Below are positions 1 to 6,002 of a stretch of 11,180 bases of DNA, one piece after another. Below the pieces are notes generated by a model. It had not been told where the DNA came from. It worked only from the letters and a program-made list of their open reading frames with translations, and did not search any database. Position 1 is the stretch's first letter; every line of letters starts with the position of its first letter. The stretch spans positions 1 through 11,180 of the forward strand of contig CANRPL010000047.1 in the NCBI GenBank assembly GCA_947632495.1, written 5' to 3'. The DNA comes from an uncultured Bacilli bacterium (GTDB taxonomy: Bacteria; Bacillota_I; Bacilli_A; RF39; UBA660). The position numbers and the translations under genes are program-made.

Positions 1-2
1 AC

Positions 3-68
3 TATAAGGATGATTTAGATTTAACAGTAAATTATTCCTTAAATGCTTTATATAATCTTTATTGCTGA
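3..68 (+). CDS. Possible 3' end of an upstream gene (partial, product unknown)
   Basis: One frame is open from the window edge to a TGA at 66-68 and gives 21 residues ending in NALYNLYC. The composition suits a real protein tail in this genome, and all neighbours are on the same strand. In such AT-rich DNA an open stretch this short can also arise by chance. No domain can be recognised, and no clear hairpin with a T-run follows the stop. Confidence 0.35.
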   Translation, partial: YKDDLDLTVNYSLNALYNLYC

Positions 69-72
69 AATA

Positions 73-86
73 AATGATTAATCATT
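73..86. repeat. 14-bp perfect palindrome upstream of the first promoter
   Basis: AATGATTAATCATT is a perfect inverted repeat without a spacer. It lies just after the putative upstream stop and about 30 bases before the -10 element at 118-123. With no T-run it is unlikely to be a terminator. An operator is possible, but short palindromes are common in AT-rich DNA. Confidence 0.25.
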
Positions 87-112
87 AAAATTAATGGAAT
101 TATCTTATTTGG

Positions 113-123
113 TATGATATAAT
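113..123 (+). promoter_or_regulatory. Extended -10 promoter for the thioredoxin-fold gene
   Basis: TATGATATAAT contains a perfect TATAAT (118-123) preceded by TGN. The -35 region at 95-100 (TGGAAT) is weak, as expected for an extended -10 promoter. The predicted transcript start near 130 almost coincides with the Shine-Dalgarno AGGAGG at 131-136, so the leader would be very short. The same 11-mer recurs at 721-731. Confidence 0.65.
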
Positions 124-141
124 TATTCATAGGAGGTTTAT

Positions 142-681
142 ATGAAAAAAATAGTCATGGTGTTACTTCTTACTATTTTATTTTCAACAATAATGGTTGA
201 TGCTGATGCAGCTGTTTTAGCTTCTGGATCTTATAAAAGTGTTAATGTTTATGTTTTTACCGAAGAAGATTGTAAAGATTGTGCTAAACAGATATCTTAT
301 ATTGAAGAACTAAAAGAAGATAATAGTAGTATCATTATTAATGAGATTAGTGTTGATGATAATAAAGATTTATATGCGACAGTAAAAGAAACTTTAAAGA
401 TTAAGAGTAAAAAGTTGCCATTAGTTGTTATCGGTTCTAATTATTTTACAGGTTCTAATAAAGAATTGAAAAAAGCTATTAACGCTTATTATGATAGTGA
501 AGATAGTTGTGATGTTGTTTCAACAATTAAACAAAAAGGTGATGTTAATAAGTGTATTAAGACTAATGATGGAATATATAAGCAAGTAAATAATATTCCC
601 ATTATTGTTACAATTACTCTTGTTATTGCGATTGTAGTAGGTCTTATTATTTTGGTTATTGTAAAGAAGAGAGAAAATTGA
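142..681 (+). CDS. Secreted, membrane-anchored thioredoxin-fold protein (CxxC)
   Basis: The 179-residue protein begins with a signal peptide: MKK, a hydrophobic stretch at residues 4-19, and a likely cleavage after ADA at 21-23. The domain that follows looks like a thioredoxin or glutaredoxin fold. A beta strand (VNVYVFT) leads into the redox motif C44-K-D-C47, and a likely cis-proline, P93, sits in KLPLVVIG. A single membrane helix at about 153-174 and a basic tail (KKREN) anchor it, so the redox domain should face outside. A second cysteine pair, C123 and C138, could form a structural disulfide. The start is set by AGGAGG at 131-136. It has its own promoter and terminator. Known members of this fold exchange disulfides or dithiols on exported proteins; the partner here is unknown, and no DsbD/CcdA-like reductant gene is in view. 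The fold assignment is fairly sure, the role is not. Confidence 0.85.
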   Translation: MKKIVMVLLLTILFSTIMVDADAAVLASGSYKSVNVYVFTEEDCKDCAKQISYIEELKEDNSSIIINEISVDDNKDLYATVKETLKIKSKKLPLVVIGSNYFTGSNKELKKAINAYYDSEDSCDVVSTIKQKGDVNKCIKTNDGIYKQVNNIPIIVTITLVIAIVVGLIILVIVKKREN

Positions 682-708
682 AATTGTACTTAATGTACAA
701 TTTTTTTT
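681..708 (+). terminator. Intrinsic terminator after the thioredoxin-fold gene
   Basis: A 9-bp stem pairs AAATTGTAC (681-689) with GTACAATTT (695-703) around a 5-base loop, and T701-T708 forms the T-run. The left arm starts on the last base of the TGA stop codon. Confidence 0.85.
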
Positions 709-720
709 ATTTAACTTGAT

Positions 721-731
721 TATGATATAAT
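721..731 (+). promoter_or_regulatory. Extended -10 promoter for the cysteine desulfurase operon
   Basis: TATGATATAAT is identical to the element at 113-123 and contains a perfect TATAAT at 726-731. The expected -35 position falls in the T-run of the preceding terminator (703-708), so recognition probably relies on the extended -10. Transcription should start near 738, leaving a leader of about 18 bases. Confidence 0.6.
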
Positions 732-755
732 AGAGTTGATGAAAAGAGTGAGATC

Positions 756-1874
756 ATGATTTATTTAGATTATAGTGCAACAACACCTGTTAATGATGAT
801 GTTTTAGATACTTATGTTAAAGTTTGTCAAAATTATATCGGTAATCCTAATTCACTTCATCAATTAGGACAAGATGCTAATAAGTTAATTAAGCAAGCTA
901 CTAAACAGGTAGCGGATATAATGGGTGTTAAAGAAAAAGAGATTATCTATACAAGTGGTGCTAGTGAAGCTAATAATCTAGCTTTAAAGGGGATTGCTTT
1001 TAAGTATGCCAATAGGGGAAAACATATTATTACTTCGCCTTTGGAACATTCCTCAATTAATGAACCTTTAAATTTCTTAAAAGAGTTAGGATATGAAGTT
1101 AGTTATGTTAAACTAGATCAAAATGGTAAAGTTGATTTAGGTGATTTAAAGCATCTAATGCGAGATGATACGATTTTAGTTTCTATTTGTGCGGTTAATA
1201 GTGAGTTAGGTATTGTTGAACCAATCGATGAGATTGGTAAAATTATCCGTGATTATCCTAAATGTTATTTTCATACGGATCTTACACAGGCTATTGGTAA
1301 GATTAAAATTCCTTTAGATAATGTTGATTTAGCTTCTTTTTCTGCCCATAAGTTCTATGGTATGAAGGGCATTGGTGTTTTAATAAAGAAGGATAAAATT
1401 GAGCTTGAACCATTAATTCATGGTGGTGATAGTACGACAATCTATCGTAGTGGTACGCCAACGACGGCTTTAATTGTTTCTTTAGCGAAAGCTTTGCGGT
1501 TAGTTAATGAGCATCTTTCTAATGATATAGATAAAAAGAATACTACTTTAAGAAGATTTTTTAAGACTTTACCTAAAGTTACTATTAATAGTCCCGAAGA
1601 TGCTTTACCTCATATATTAAATATTAGTGTTTTAGGTGTAAAGCCTGAATCGATGCTCCATGCTTTAGAGATGAATAACGTCTATATTTCAACTAAAAGT
1701 GCTTGTTCTAGTCATAAGAGTCTATCAGAGGCAGTCTATAGTGTTACTGGTAATACTGATAGAGCTAGTTCCAGTTTACGAATTAGTATATCTTATCTAA
1801 CAACGGATGAAGAGATTACCATGTTTATGAAAGTTTTTAAGAAGTGTTATGAGGAATTAGCATGTCTAAAGTAG
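756..1874 (+). CDS. Cysteine desulfurase, NifS/IscS-type, PLP-dependent
   Basis: The 372-residue length is typical for a class V aminotransferase that removes sulfur from cysteine as an enzyme persulfide for Fe-S clusters or tRNA thiolation. The N-terminus YLDYSATTPV is a family signature. H98 (LEHSS) is the PLP-stacking histidine, D175 and Q178 lie in HTDLTQAIG, and K199 in SAHKFYG is the Schiff-base lysine. C317 in KSACSSH is the persulfide cysteine. The usual HGGGQE...RSGTEN segment reads HGGDSTTIYRSGTPT (222-236), a clear deviation near the active site. Overall it resembles the desulfurases that in many Bacillota sit beside thiI, but no thiI follows. The ribosome site is weak (AGAGTGAG). 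The 3' end overlaps the next gene by 13 bases. The class is secure; the acceptor pathway cannot be told from here. Confidence 0.93.
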   Translation: MIYLDYSATTPVNDDVLDTYVKVCQNYIGNPNSLHQLGQDANKLIKQATKQVADIMGVKEKEIIYTSGASEANNLALKGIAFKYANRGKHIITSPLEHSSINEPLNFLKELGYEVSYVKLDQNGKVDLGDLKHLMRDDTILVSICAVNSELGIVEPIDEIGKIIRDYPKCYFHTDLTQAIGKIKIPLDNVDLASFSAHKFYGMKGIGVLIKKDKIELEPLIHGGDSTTIYRSGTPTTALIVSLAKALRLVNEHLSNDIDKKNTTLRRFFKTLPKVTINSPEDALPHILNISVLGVKPESMLHALEMNNVYISTKSACSSHKSLSEAVYSVTGNTDRASSSLRISISYLTTDEEITMFMKVFKKCYEELACLK

Positions 1875-2452
1875 ATCATTTTGATATTAATATTGATTCT
1901 TATCATAATTTAACTTTTAAAGATGATACGTATTTAGAAACATCTTTTCCAGTCGATTTTACTAATTGTACTTTTACTAATATTTCTTTTATGGATACTT
2001 CTTTAGATGGTTATCTTTTCACTGACTGTAAGTTTTTAAATTGTAATTTTGTTAATACCAAGATTAGTGATGGAGGAATTCATCATTGTACTTTTATTGA
2101 TTCTAAATTAACGGGCTTAAGTCTTGTTGATACGGTGGTAAAAGATACTTCTTTTAAATCATCATCTTTTAGTTATACGAATATTAATCATGATGAATTT
2201 GGTAATTGTACTTTTAAAGATATTGATTTTACAGGTATGACAATGATGAATAATAAGTTAAAAAAGATTATTTTTGATAATTGTTTATTTAAAGATTGTG
2301 AAATAAGTTATACGCCTTTAAAGGATATTGATTTATCACATTCTACTTTAAGTCATACAACGTTTAATATTGATGATTTAAAGGGATGTCAAGTGAATGT
2401 TGAACAAGCTTTATATTTATCGACTTTACTTGGTATTGAAATAGTTGATTAG
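1862..2452 (+). CDS. Pentapeptide-repeat protein (30 uninterrupted repeats)
   Basis: The 196-residue protein is almost wholly a right-handed quadrilateral beta-helix. A central F/L/I/V/M occurs at every fifth position from residue 33 to residue 178, giving 30 consecutive pentapeptides (about 7.5 coils) with no loop. All eight cysteines (36, 56, 61, 76, 116, 141, 146, 176) share one register, the inward i-2 position. A C-terminal segment, VNVEQALYLSTLLGIEIV, resembles the capping or dimerising helix of Qnr/MfpA/McbG-like proteins. Some family members mimic DNA and act on gyrase, but most have unknown roles, so quinolone protection is only a possibility. The start is supported by GAGG at 1851-1854, seven bases upstream and inside the desulfurase gene, so the two are probably translationally coupled. 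No terminator hairpin follows; a new promoter begins three bases after the stop. Confidence 0.9.
   Translation: MSKVDHFDINIDSYHNLTFKDDTYLETSFPVDFTNCTFTNISFMDTSLDGYLFTDCKFLNCNFVNTKISDGGIHHCTFIDSKLTGLSLVDTVVKDTSFKSSSFSYTNINHDEFGNCTFKDIDFTGMTMMNNKLKKIIFDNCLFKDCEISYTPLKDIDLSHSTLSHTTFNIDDLKGCQVNVEQALYLSTLLGIEIVD
1952..2401 (+). repeat. Tandem pentapeptide array with 120-bp higher-order period
   Basis: Within the pentapeptide gene the 12-mer ATTGTACTTTTA occurs at 1965, 2085 and 2205, exactly 120 bases apart. It encodes part of the (N/H)CTF repeats around C36, C76 and C116. The step of 40 residues equals eight pentapeptides, or two coils. This suggests growth by duplication of two-coil units, or selection for a repeating face. 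Confidence 0.75.
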
Positions 2453-2454
2453 TA

Positions 2455-2483
2455 TTGGCTTTTTCGTCGTTTTATGGTAATAT
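2455..2483 (+). promoter_or_regulatory. Promoter for the single-pass membrane protein gene
   Basis: TTGGCT (2455-2460) and TAATAT (2478-2483) are 17 bases apart, and TGG before the -10 adds an extended element. The predicted start near 2490 lies directly against the Shine-Dalgarno CGGAGG at 2491-2496. Confidence 0.7.
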
Positions 2484-2504
2484 TAAAATACGGAGGTTGT
2501 GTAT

Positions 2505-3332
2505 ATGAATGAACGTGATACTAAACCTATTATTGTTAATGGTGAATTAAATTTAGGAGATAAACCTAAAAAGAAAAAGAATGATACGAGTAATGTGGTT
2601 TTACCAACTAAACATTTTACGATAGGTGATGCCTTACTTTCTTTATTAGGTATTTTATTAGTTATTTATGGTATTTCAACTTTCTTTGGTGGAGATAAAA
2701 AAGAAGAAGTAGAAGAACCAAAGGTCATGGAAGAAGAACAGGAAAAAGAGGCAATGACAACTACTGATGCGATCAATTATGTATCATTAAGCCAATCTGA
2801 ATTAACTAATATTTATAGTAAAGAAGATTTAGAGGCAATGAAAGTTGGATTAGAGGTTAATAATCTATCTAACAATGCTAAACTTTCTTTAGCGAGTCGT
2901 ATCTCAACGCGTGTTAATGTCGATGGTAAAGTCATGATTGAGGAAGAAGAAATGGACGCTAGTATGAAAAAAATCTTTGGGGATGATATTACTTATATCA
3001 AAAGTGCCTTTAGTTATGGTGATAACGTCTATACCTATAATCAAGAGACTAAAAGATATTATCTATTAGATGATTCTATTAAGGTAAAAAATGATTATCG
3101 CCAATATCATTTTGTTGAATCAATACCTAATAATGATTTTTTGACTATTCGTCATTACATTGCTTATTCTGATGAATTTCATAGCTGGACTTTAAATGAT
3201 AAGAGTTTAAATGTCTTAATTAATAACACTAATATTAAAGATAATTATCAAGATTTTAGTTATTATGAGTATGAGTTTAGATTTATTGATAATAATTATT
3301 ATTTAATTAAGATAAGTTTAAAAGGAGAATAA
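2505..3332 (+). CDS. Single-pass membrane protein of unknown function
   Basis: The 275-residue protein starts at ATG 2505, eight bases after GGAGG (2492-2496). An in-frame GTG at 2499 is too close to that site to be the likely start. A short N-terminal region with a basic cluster (KKKK, 22-25) precedes one membrane helix at about 41-61, so the N-terminus should be inside. A very acidic linker (65-82, many Glu) leads to an external domain of about 190 residues rich in Tyr, Asn and Asp and without cysteine. There is no lipobox or catalytic motif I recognise. The gene is monocistronic, with its own promoter and terminator. It could be an envelope-associated or sensor protein, but nothing in the sequence decides this. 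Confidence 0.85.
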   Translation: MNERDTKPIIVNGELNLGDKPKKKKNDTSNVVLPTKHFTIGDALLSLLGILLVIYGISTFFGGDKKEEVEEPKVMEEEQEKEAMTTTDAINYVSLSQSELTNIYSKEDLEAMKVGLEVNNLSNNAKLSLASRISTRVNVDGKVMIEEEEMDASMKKIFGDDITYIKSAFSYGDNVYTYNQETKRYYLLDDSIKVKNDYRQYHFVESIPNNDFLTIRHYIAYSDEFHSWTLNDKSLNVLINNTNIKDNYQDFSYYEYEFRFIDNNYYLIKISLKGE

Positions 3333-3350
3333 CATTTCTTCTTTTTTTTT
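3320..3350 (+). terminator. Intrinsic terminator overlapping the stop codon
   Basis: AAAAGGAGAA (3320-3329) pairs with TTCTTCTTTT (3336-3345) with one G-U pair around a 6-base loop that holds the TAA stop (3330-3332). A run of nine T follows C3341. The left arm includes the last codons of the gene. Confidence 0.7.
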
Positions 3351-3375
3351 GCATAAATTTAGATAGGAGGTTGAT

Positions 3376-4584
3376 ATGGTTAAACGTTTTGTTAAAAATT
3401 ATACATTTCCTTTAATTCTTTTAGGCTCTATTATTATCGGAAGTATTATTGGTCTTATCTTTAAAGATAAAGCTATGGTGTTAGAACCTTTGGGGCAGCT
3501 TTTTGTCAATATGCTTTTTGTTATTGTCGTACCATTAGTCTTTTCAACAATTGCCGGTAGTATCGCTAATATGAGTAGTTTAAAAAGATTAGGTAAAATA
3601 TTTAAATATATGCTTATTATCTTTATCATAACCAGTTTTATTGCCGGTGTATTTATGTTACTAGGTGTTCTTCTTTTTAAACCATCAGGCAATATCGTTT
3701 TAGATTATGATTATGTTAATGAGACAATCAGTTTTAAAGATCAAATTGTGAGTATGCTTACCGTAAGTGATTTTGGTAATTTACTTTCTAAAAGTAATAT
3801 GTTACCATTAATTATCTTTTCCATCATTTTTGGCTTTAGTACCCGTCTTTGCAAAGAAGAGGGAAAAGTAGTGGGAAAATTTTTAATTAGTTTATCTAAA
3901 GTAATGTTAAAGATGATTAAACTTATTATGTATTATGCTCCTATCGGATTGTGTGCTTATTTTGCTAGTTTAGTAGGAACTTATGGACCTGAACTAATCG
4001 GTAGTTATGCTAAAGCCTTTATTTTATATCTAGTTATGGCTTTCCTTTACTATGTTATTTTCTATTCTTTATATGCTTATATGAGTTATCGTAAGAAAGG
4101 GGTCAAGTTATTTTATCATCATGTCTTACTATCGACAATTACTTCTTTAGGTACATGTTCTTCTTTAGCGAGTCTACCAGCTAATATGAAGACTTGTGAA
4201 GATATGGATTTACCAAAGGACGTCAGTGAAGTAGTTTTACCGATAGGGGCTACTATCCATATGGAAGGTTCTAGTATGGCATCTATTTTAAAAATAGCTT
4301 TCTTGTTTTCAATATTTGGTCGTTCTTTTTCTAGTCCTAGTGAAATTATAATAGCTTTAGTAGTAGCGGTTTTAAGTGGGGTTGTTATGTCAGGTATACC
4401 AGGTGGTGGTTTAATCGGTGAGATGTTAATTGTCTCTTTATATCATTTTCCAGTAACAGCTTTTCCTATTATCGCTACAATTGGTTGGTTAGTTGATGCT
4501 CCTGCTACTTGTATTAATGTCGTTGGTGATATTCCAAGTACCATGTTAATTTCTCGTTTAGTAGATGACGAAAGTGTCTCATAA
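3376..4584 (+). CDS. SLC1/DAACS-family cation symporter, probably not for acidic amino acids
   Basis: This 402-residue polytopic protein has the family's hallmarks. It has hydrophobic helices throughout, an HP1 hairpin with a serine-rich CSSLASLP (261-268), and a TM7 motif LPIGATIHMEGSS (288-300). HP2 follows with GIPGGG (340-345), then TM8 with D374, T378, N381 and D385. Characterised members import glutamate, aspartate, C4-dicarboxylates, neutral amino acids or cystine with Na+ or H+. Aligned by eye to GltPh, D394, T398, N401 and D405 are kept. R397, which binds the substrate side-chain carboxylate, is A377, and the NMDGT motif of TM7 is HMEGS. A neutral or unusual substrate and altered ion coupling are therefore likely. 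AGGAGG (3365-3370) sets the start. No convincing promoter lies in the 43-base gap, so read-through from upstream or a weak promoter is possible. It overlaps the next gene by up to 20 bases. Confidence 0.9.
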   Translation: MVKRFVKNYTFPLILLGSIIIGSIIGLIFKDKAMVLEPLGQLFVNMLFVIVVPLVFSTIAGSIANMSSLKRLGKIFKYMLIIFIITSFIAGVFMLLGVLLFKPSGNIVLDYDYVNETISFKDQIVSMLTVSDFGNLLSKSNMLPLIIFSIIFGFSTRLCKEEGKVVGKFLISLSKVMLKMIKLIMYYAPIGLCAYFASLVGTYGPELIGSYAKAFILYLVMAFLYYVIFYSLYAYMSYRKKGVKLFYHHVLLSTITSLGTCSSLASLPANMKTCEDMDLPKDVSEVVLPIGATIHMEGSSMASILKIAFLFSIFGRSFSSPSEIIIALVVAVLSGVVMSGIPGGGLIGEMLIVSLYHFPVTAFPIIATIGWLVDAPATCINVVGDIPSTMLISRLVDDESVS

Positions 4585-5083
4585 TTATATGGATTACTGC
4601 GCTAATAAACCTTATCCACCTATCATAGTTCAGAGGCCTGATAAAAAGACGGCTAAAATTCTTTTAGAAAGTTATGCCGGTTGTGGTGGAGAAGATACGG
4701 CTATTCATGAATATTTATATCAGAGTCTCATTAATGATGAAGTTCATGATACACTACTTGGAATCGCTAAAGTAGAGATGCATCACCTGTATATTTTAGG
4801 TAAATTGATTGACCTTTTAGGTTATCCACCAGCTTATAATACGTTCAATGATAACTTTAATATGATTATTCCTTGGCAAAGTAGTTATGTTTCCTATACT
4901 TCTAATTTAAAAGATTTTTTAGTACATGATATGCAGATGGAAGAATTGACAATCAAACATTATGAAGAGGCCGTTAATCTTATTGATGATATTTATATTA
5001 AGGCTATATTAAATCGTCTTATGGAAGATGAGTTATGCCATCTTTGTTTACTTGAACAACTATATGAAAGGTTTGTTAACTAA
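4565..5083 (+). CDS. Ferritin-like diiron four-helix-bundle protein
   Basis: The 172-residue protein looks like a rubrerythrin/ferritin-like domain with four ligand-bearing helices. Helix 1 has GGED-AIHEYLYQ (E43, possibly E49), helix 2 has E71-M-H-H74, helix 3 has MEEL (E126/E127), and helix 4 has E156-L-C-H159. The paired ExxH motifs are the signature of a two-metal site. Such proteins store iron or detoxify peroxide; a catalase-type manganese enzyme is a less likely alternative. No C-terminal rubredoxin CxxC pair is present, so it is not a full rubrerythrin. The start is uncertain. ATG 4565 overlaps the symporter gene by 20 bases, while ATG 4589 lies four bases after the symporter stop and would suit reinitiation. 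Neither has a good ribosome site. Either way it should be co-translated with the symporter, so metal or redox handling may be linked to that transport (inference). Confidence 0.82.
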   Translation: MTKVSHNYMDYCANKPYPPIIVQRPDKKTAKILLESYAGCGGEDTAIHEYLYQSLINDEVHDTLLGIAKVEMHHLYILGKLIDLLGYPPAYNTFNDNFNMIIPWQSSYVSYTSNLKDFLVHDMQMEELTIKHYEEAVNLIDDIYIKAILNRLMEDELCHLCLLEQLYERFVN

Positions 5084-5107
5084 AAAGATACAAGATGTAT
5101 CTTTTTT
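5082..5107 (+). terminator. Intrinsic terminator after the ferritin-like gene
   Basis: A 10-bp perfect stem pairs AAAAAGATAC (5082-5091) with GTATCTTTTT (5097-5106) around the loop AAGAT, with a run of six T at 5102-5107. The left arm begins inside the TAA stop (5081-5083). Confidence 0.88.
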
Positions 5108-5109
5108 AA

Positions 5110-5138
5110 TTGACTTTCAATTTTTAAAGTGTTAGTAT
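5110..5138 (+). promoter_or_regulatory. Promoter of the acyl-ligase/acyltransferase operon
   Basis: TTGACT (5110-5115, five of six consensus bases) and TAGTAT (5133-5138) are 17 bases apart, with an extended TGT before the -10. It starts two bases after the T-run of the previous terminator. This is the best -35 element in the window. Confidence 0.7.
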
Positions 5139-5170
5139 AGATGTTAATTAATGTTCATAGGAGGTGCATG

Positions 5171-5983
5171 ATGGTTAAACAAACTGATTCTCGTATTATC
5201 GAAGGTGCGGACAACTTAAAAAGACAAGTTGACCAATATTTTTTAGAAACATTATGTGAAATAAAAGAAAAATATGCTCCCGCCATGGAGCGTATTGGAA
5301 GAATAGATGAAAAGTTAGAAGAAGCTATGGAAAGCTATATTGATGGTATATGTGATGATAAACGTATTTTACCTGTTGTTCAGTTAATGAATGCCTATCG
5401 TTTAGCGATGAAGATTGAACGAAAGGAAATGCGCTATTTTCAAGCTATTAAAGATGAACTAGTAAGTCGAAACTTATATGAGCCTGATGAAATAGCGCTT
5501 GATATTAATGAGTTATTAGCGAGTAAAGGTAATGTTAGAGTTTTAATTGGACCAATTGATTACCGTGCTTATTATCACTCTGATATGTTAAGTAATTTAG
5601 AGTTAGTTTGGTCTAGTGTTAGTCTAACGGCTTTACTTCATCCTTCTAATTTAAAAAATTTACGTTATGTTATGGGTGATTTTCGTGTTGGTCATTTAAC
5701 TGAACCTCTCCATGTTGAAGTAACTGGAGGTTGGTCCGATTTAAAGAAGTTAAATGATCCTAAGATGTTACCAGATTATCGATTAGCTTTAGGCGATGTC
5801 TATGTAAGTCATTCTTCTTCTTTAATGCTTGAAGAAATATTAGGCGATTTACATATTACTGATGATGATCAATTTGAGGGGTTACCAACAAAACTGAATA
5901 GATTAGATGGGCAACTTTATTTACCAAAAGTTAGTGAAGGTGCGATTGATTATAAGTCTTTTCAGAAAACTAAAGAAGATTAA
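5171..5983 (+). CDS. Unknown protein: helical N-terminus and LRR-like 'GD' repeats
   Basis: ATG 5171 is preferred because AGGAGG (5159-5164) is six bases upstream. The adjacent ATG 5168 is too close, and ATG 5141 lies before the ribosome site. The 270-residue product has a charged, probably helical half (1-118). From about 142 comes a series of short beta-like repeats of the form L-x-x-(V/L)-x-G-(D/Q)-(F/V/L)-x-(V/I/L). Examples are LRYVMGDFRV (164-173), YRLALGDVYV (203-212), LEEILGDLHI (220-229) and LNRLDGQLYL (242-251). Their spacing varies. They resemble leucine-rich or receptor-L-like solenoid strands, which usually bind proteins. There is no signal peptide or membrane helix, so it is probably cytoplasmic. 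It is first in an operon with the HAD-ligase fusion 19 bases downstream and may be a scaffold for it (inference). I do not recognise the family. Confidence 0.85.
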   Translation: MVKQTDSRIIEGADNLKRQVDQYFLETLCEIKEKYAPAMERIGRIDEKLEEAMESYIDGICDDKRILPVVQLMNAYRLAMKIERKEMRYFQAIKDELVSRNLYEPDEIALDINELLASKGNVRVLIGPIDYRAYYHSDMLSNLELVWSSVSLTALLHPSNLKNLRYVMGDFRVGHLTEPLHVEVTGGWSDLKKLNDPKMLPDYRLALGDVYVSHSSSLMLEEILGDLHITDDDQFEGLPTKLNRLDGQLYLPKVSEGAIDYKSFQKTKED

Positions 5984-6002
5984 TAGATGGTAGGTTTTAA
6001 TT

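Noticed and set aside
1862..2452. Calling the pentapeptide protein a Qnr quinolone-resistance gene
   Set aside because: Length and C-terminal helix are similar, but the repeats lack the Qnr loops and the family is mostly of unknown function.
2499..2504. GTG at 2499 as start of the single-pass membrane protein
   Set aside because: It is only two bases from the Shine-Dalgarno, whereas ATG 2505 has an eight-base spacer.
3399..3692. 97-codon open frame on the minus strand
   Set aside because: It lies wholly inside the symporter gene, has no ribosome site, and its translation is the expected mirror of hydrophobic codons.
126..5165. Shared 12-mer TTCATAGGAGGT at 126-137 and 5154-5165 as a regulatory repeat
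   Set aside because: Half of it is the Shine-Dalgarno core, so the match probably reflects strong ribosome sites in AT-rich leaders.
5141..5170. Upstream ATG at 5141 as start of the LRR-like protein
   Set aside because: The strong AGGAGG at 5159-5164 would then be inside the gene, and the ATG lies around the predicted transcript start. ATG 5171 has the right spacing.
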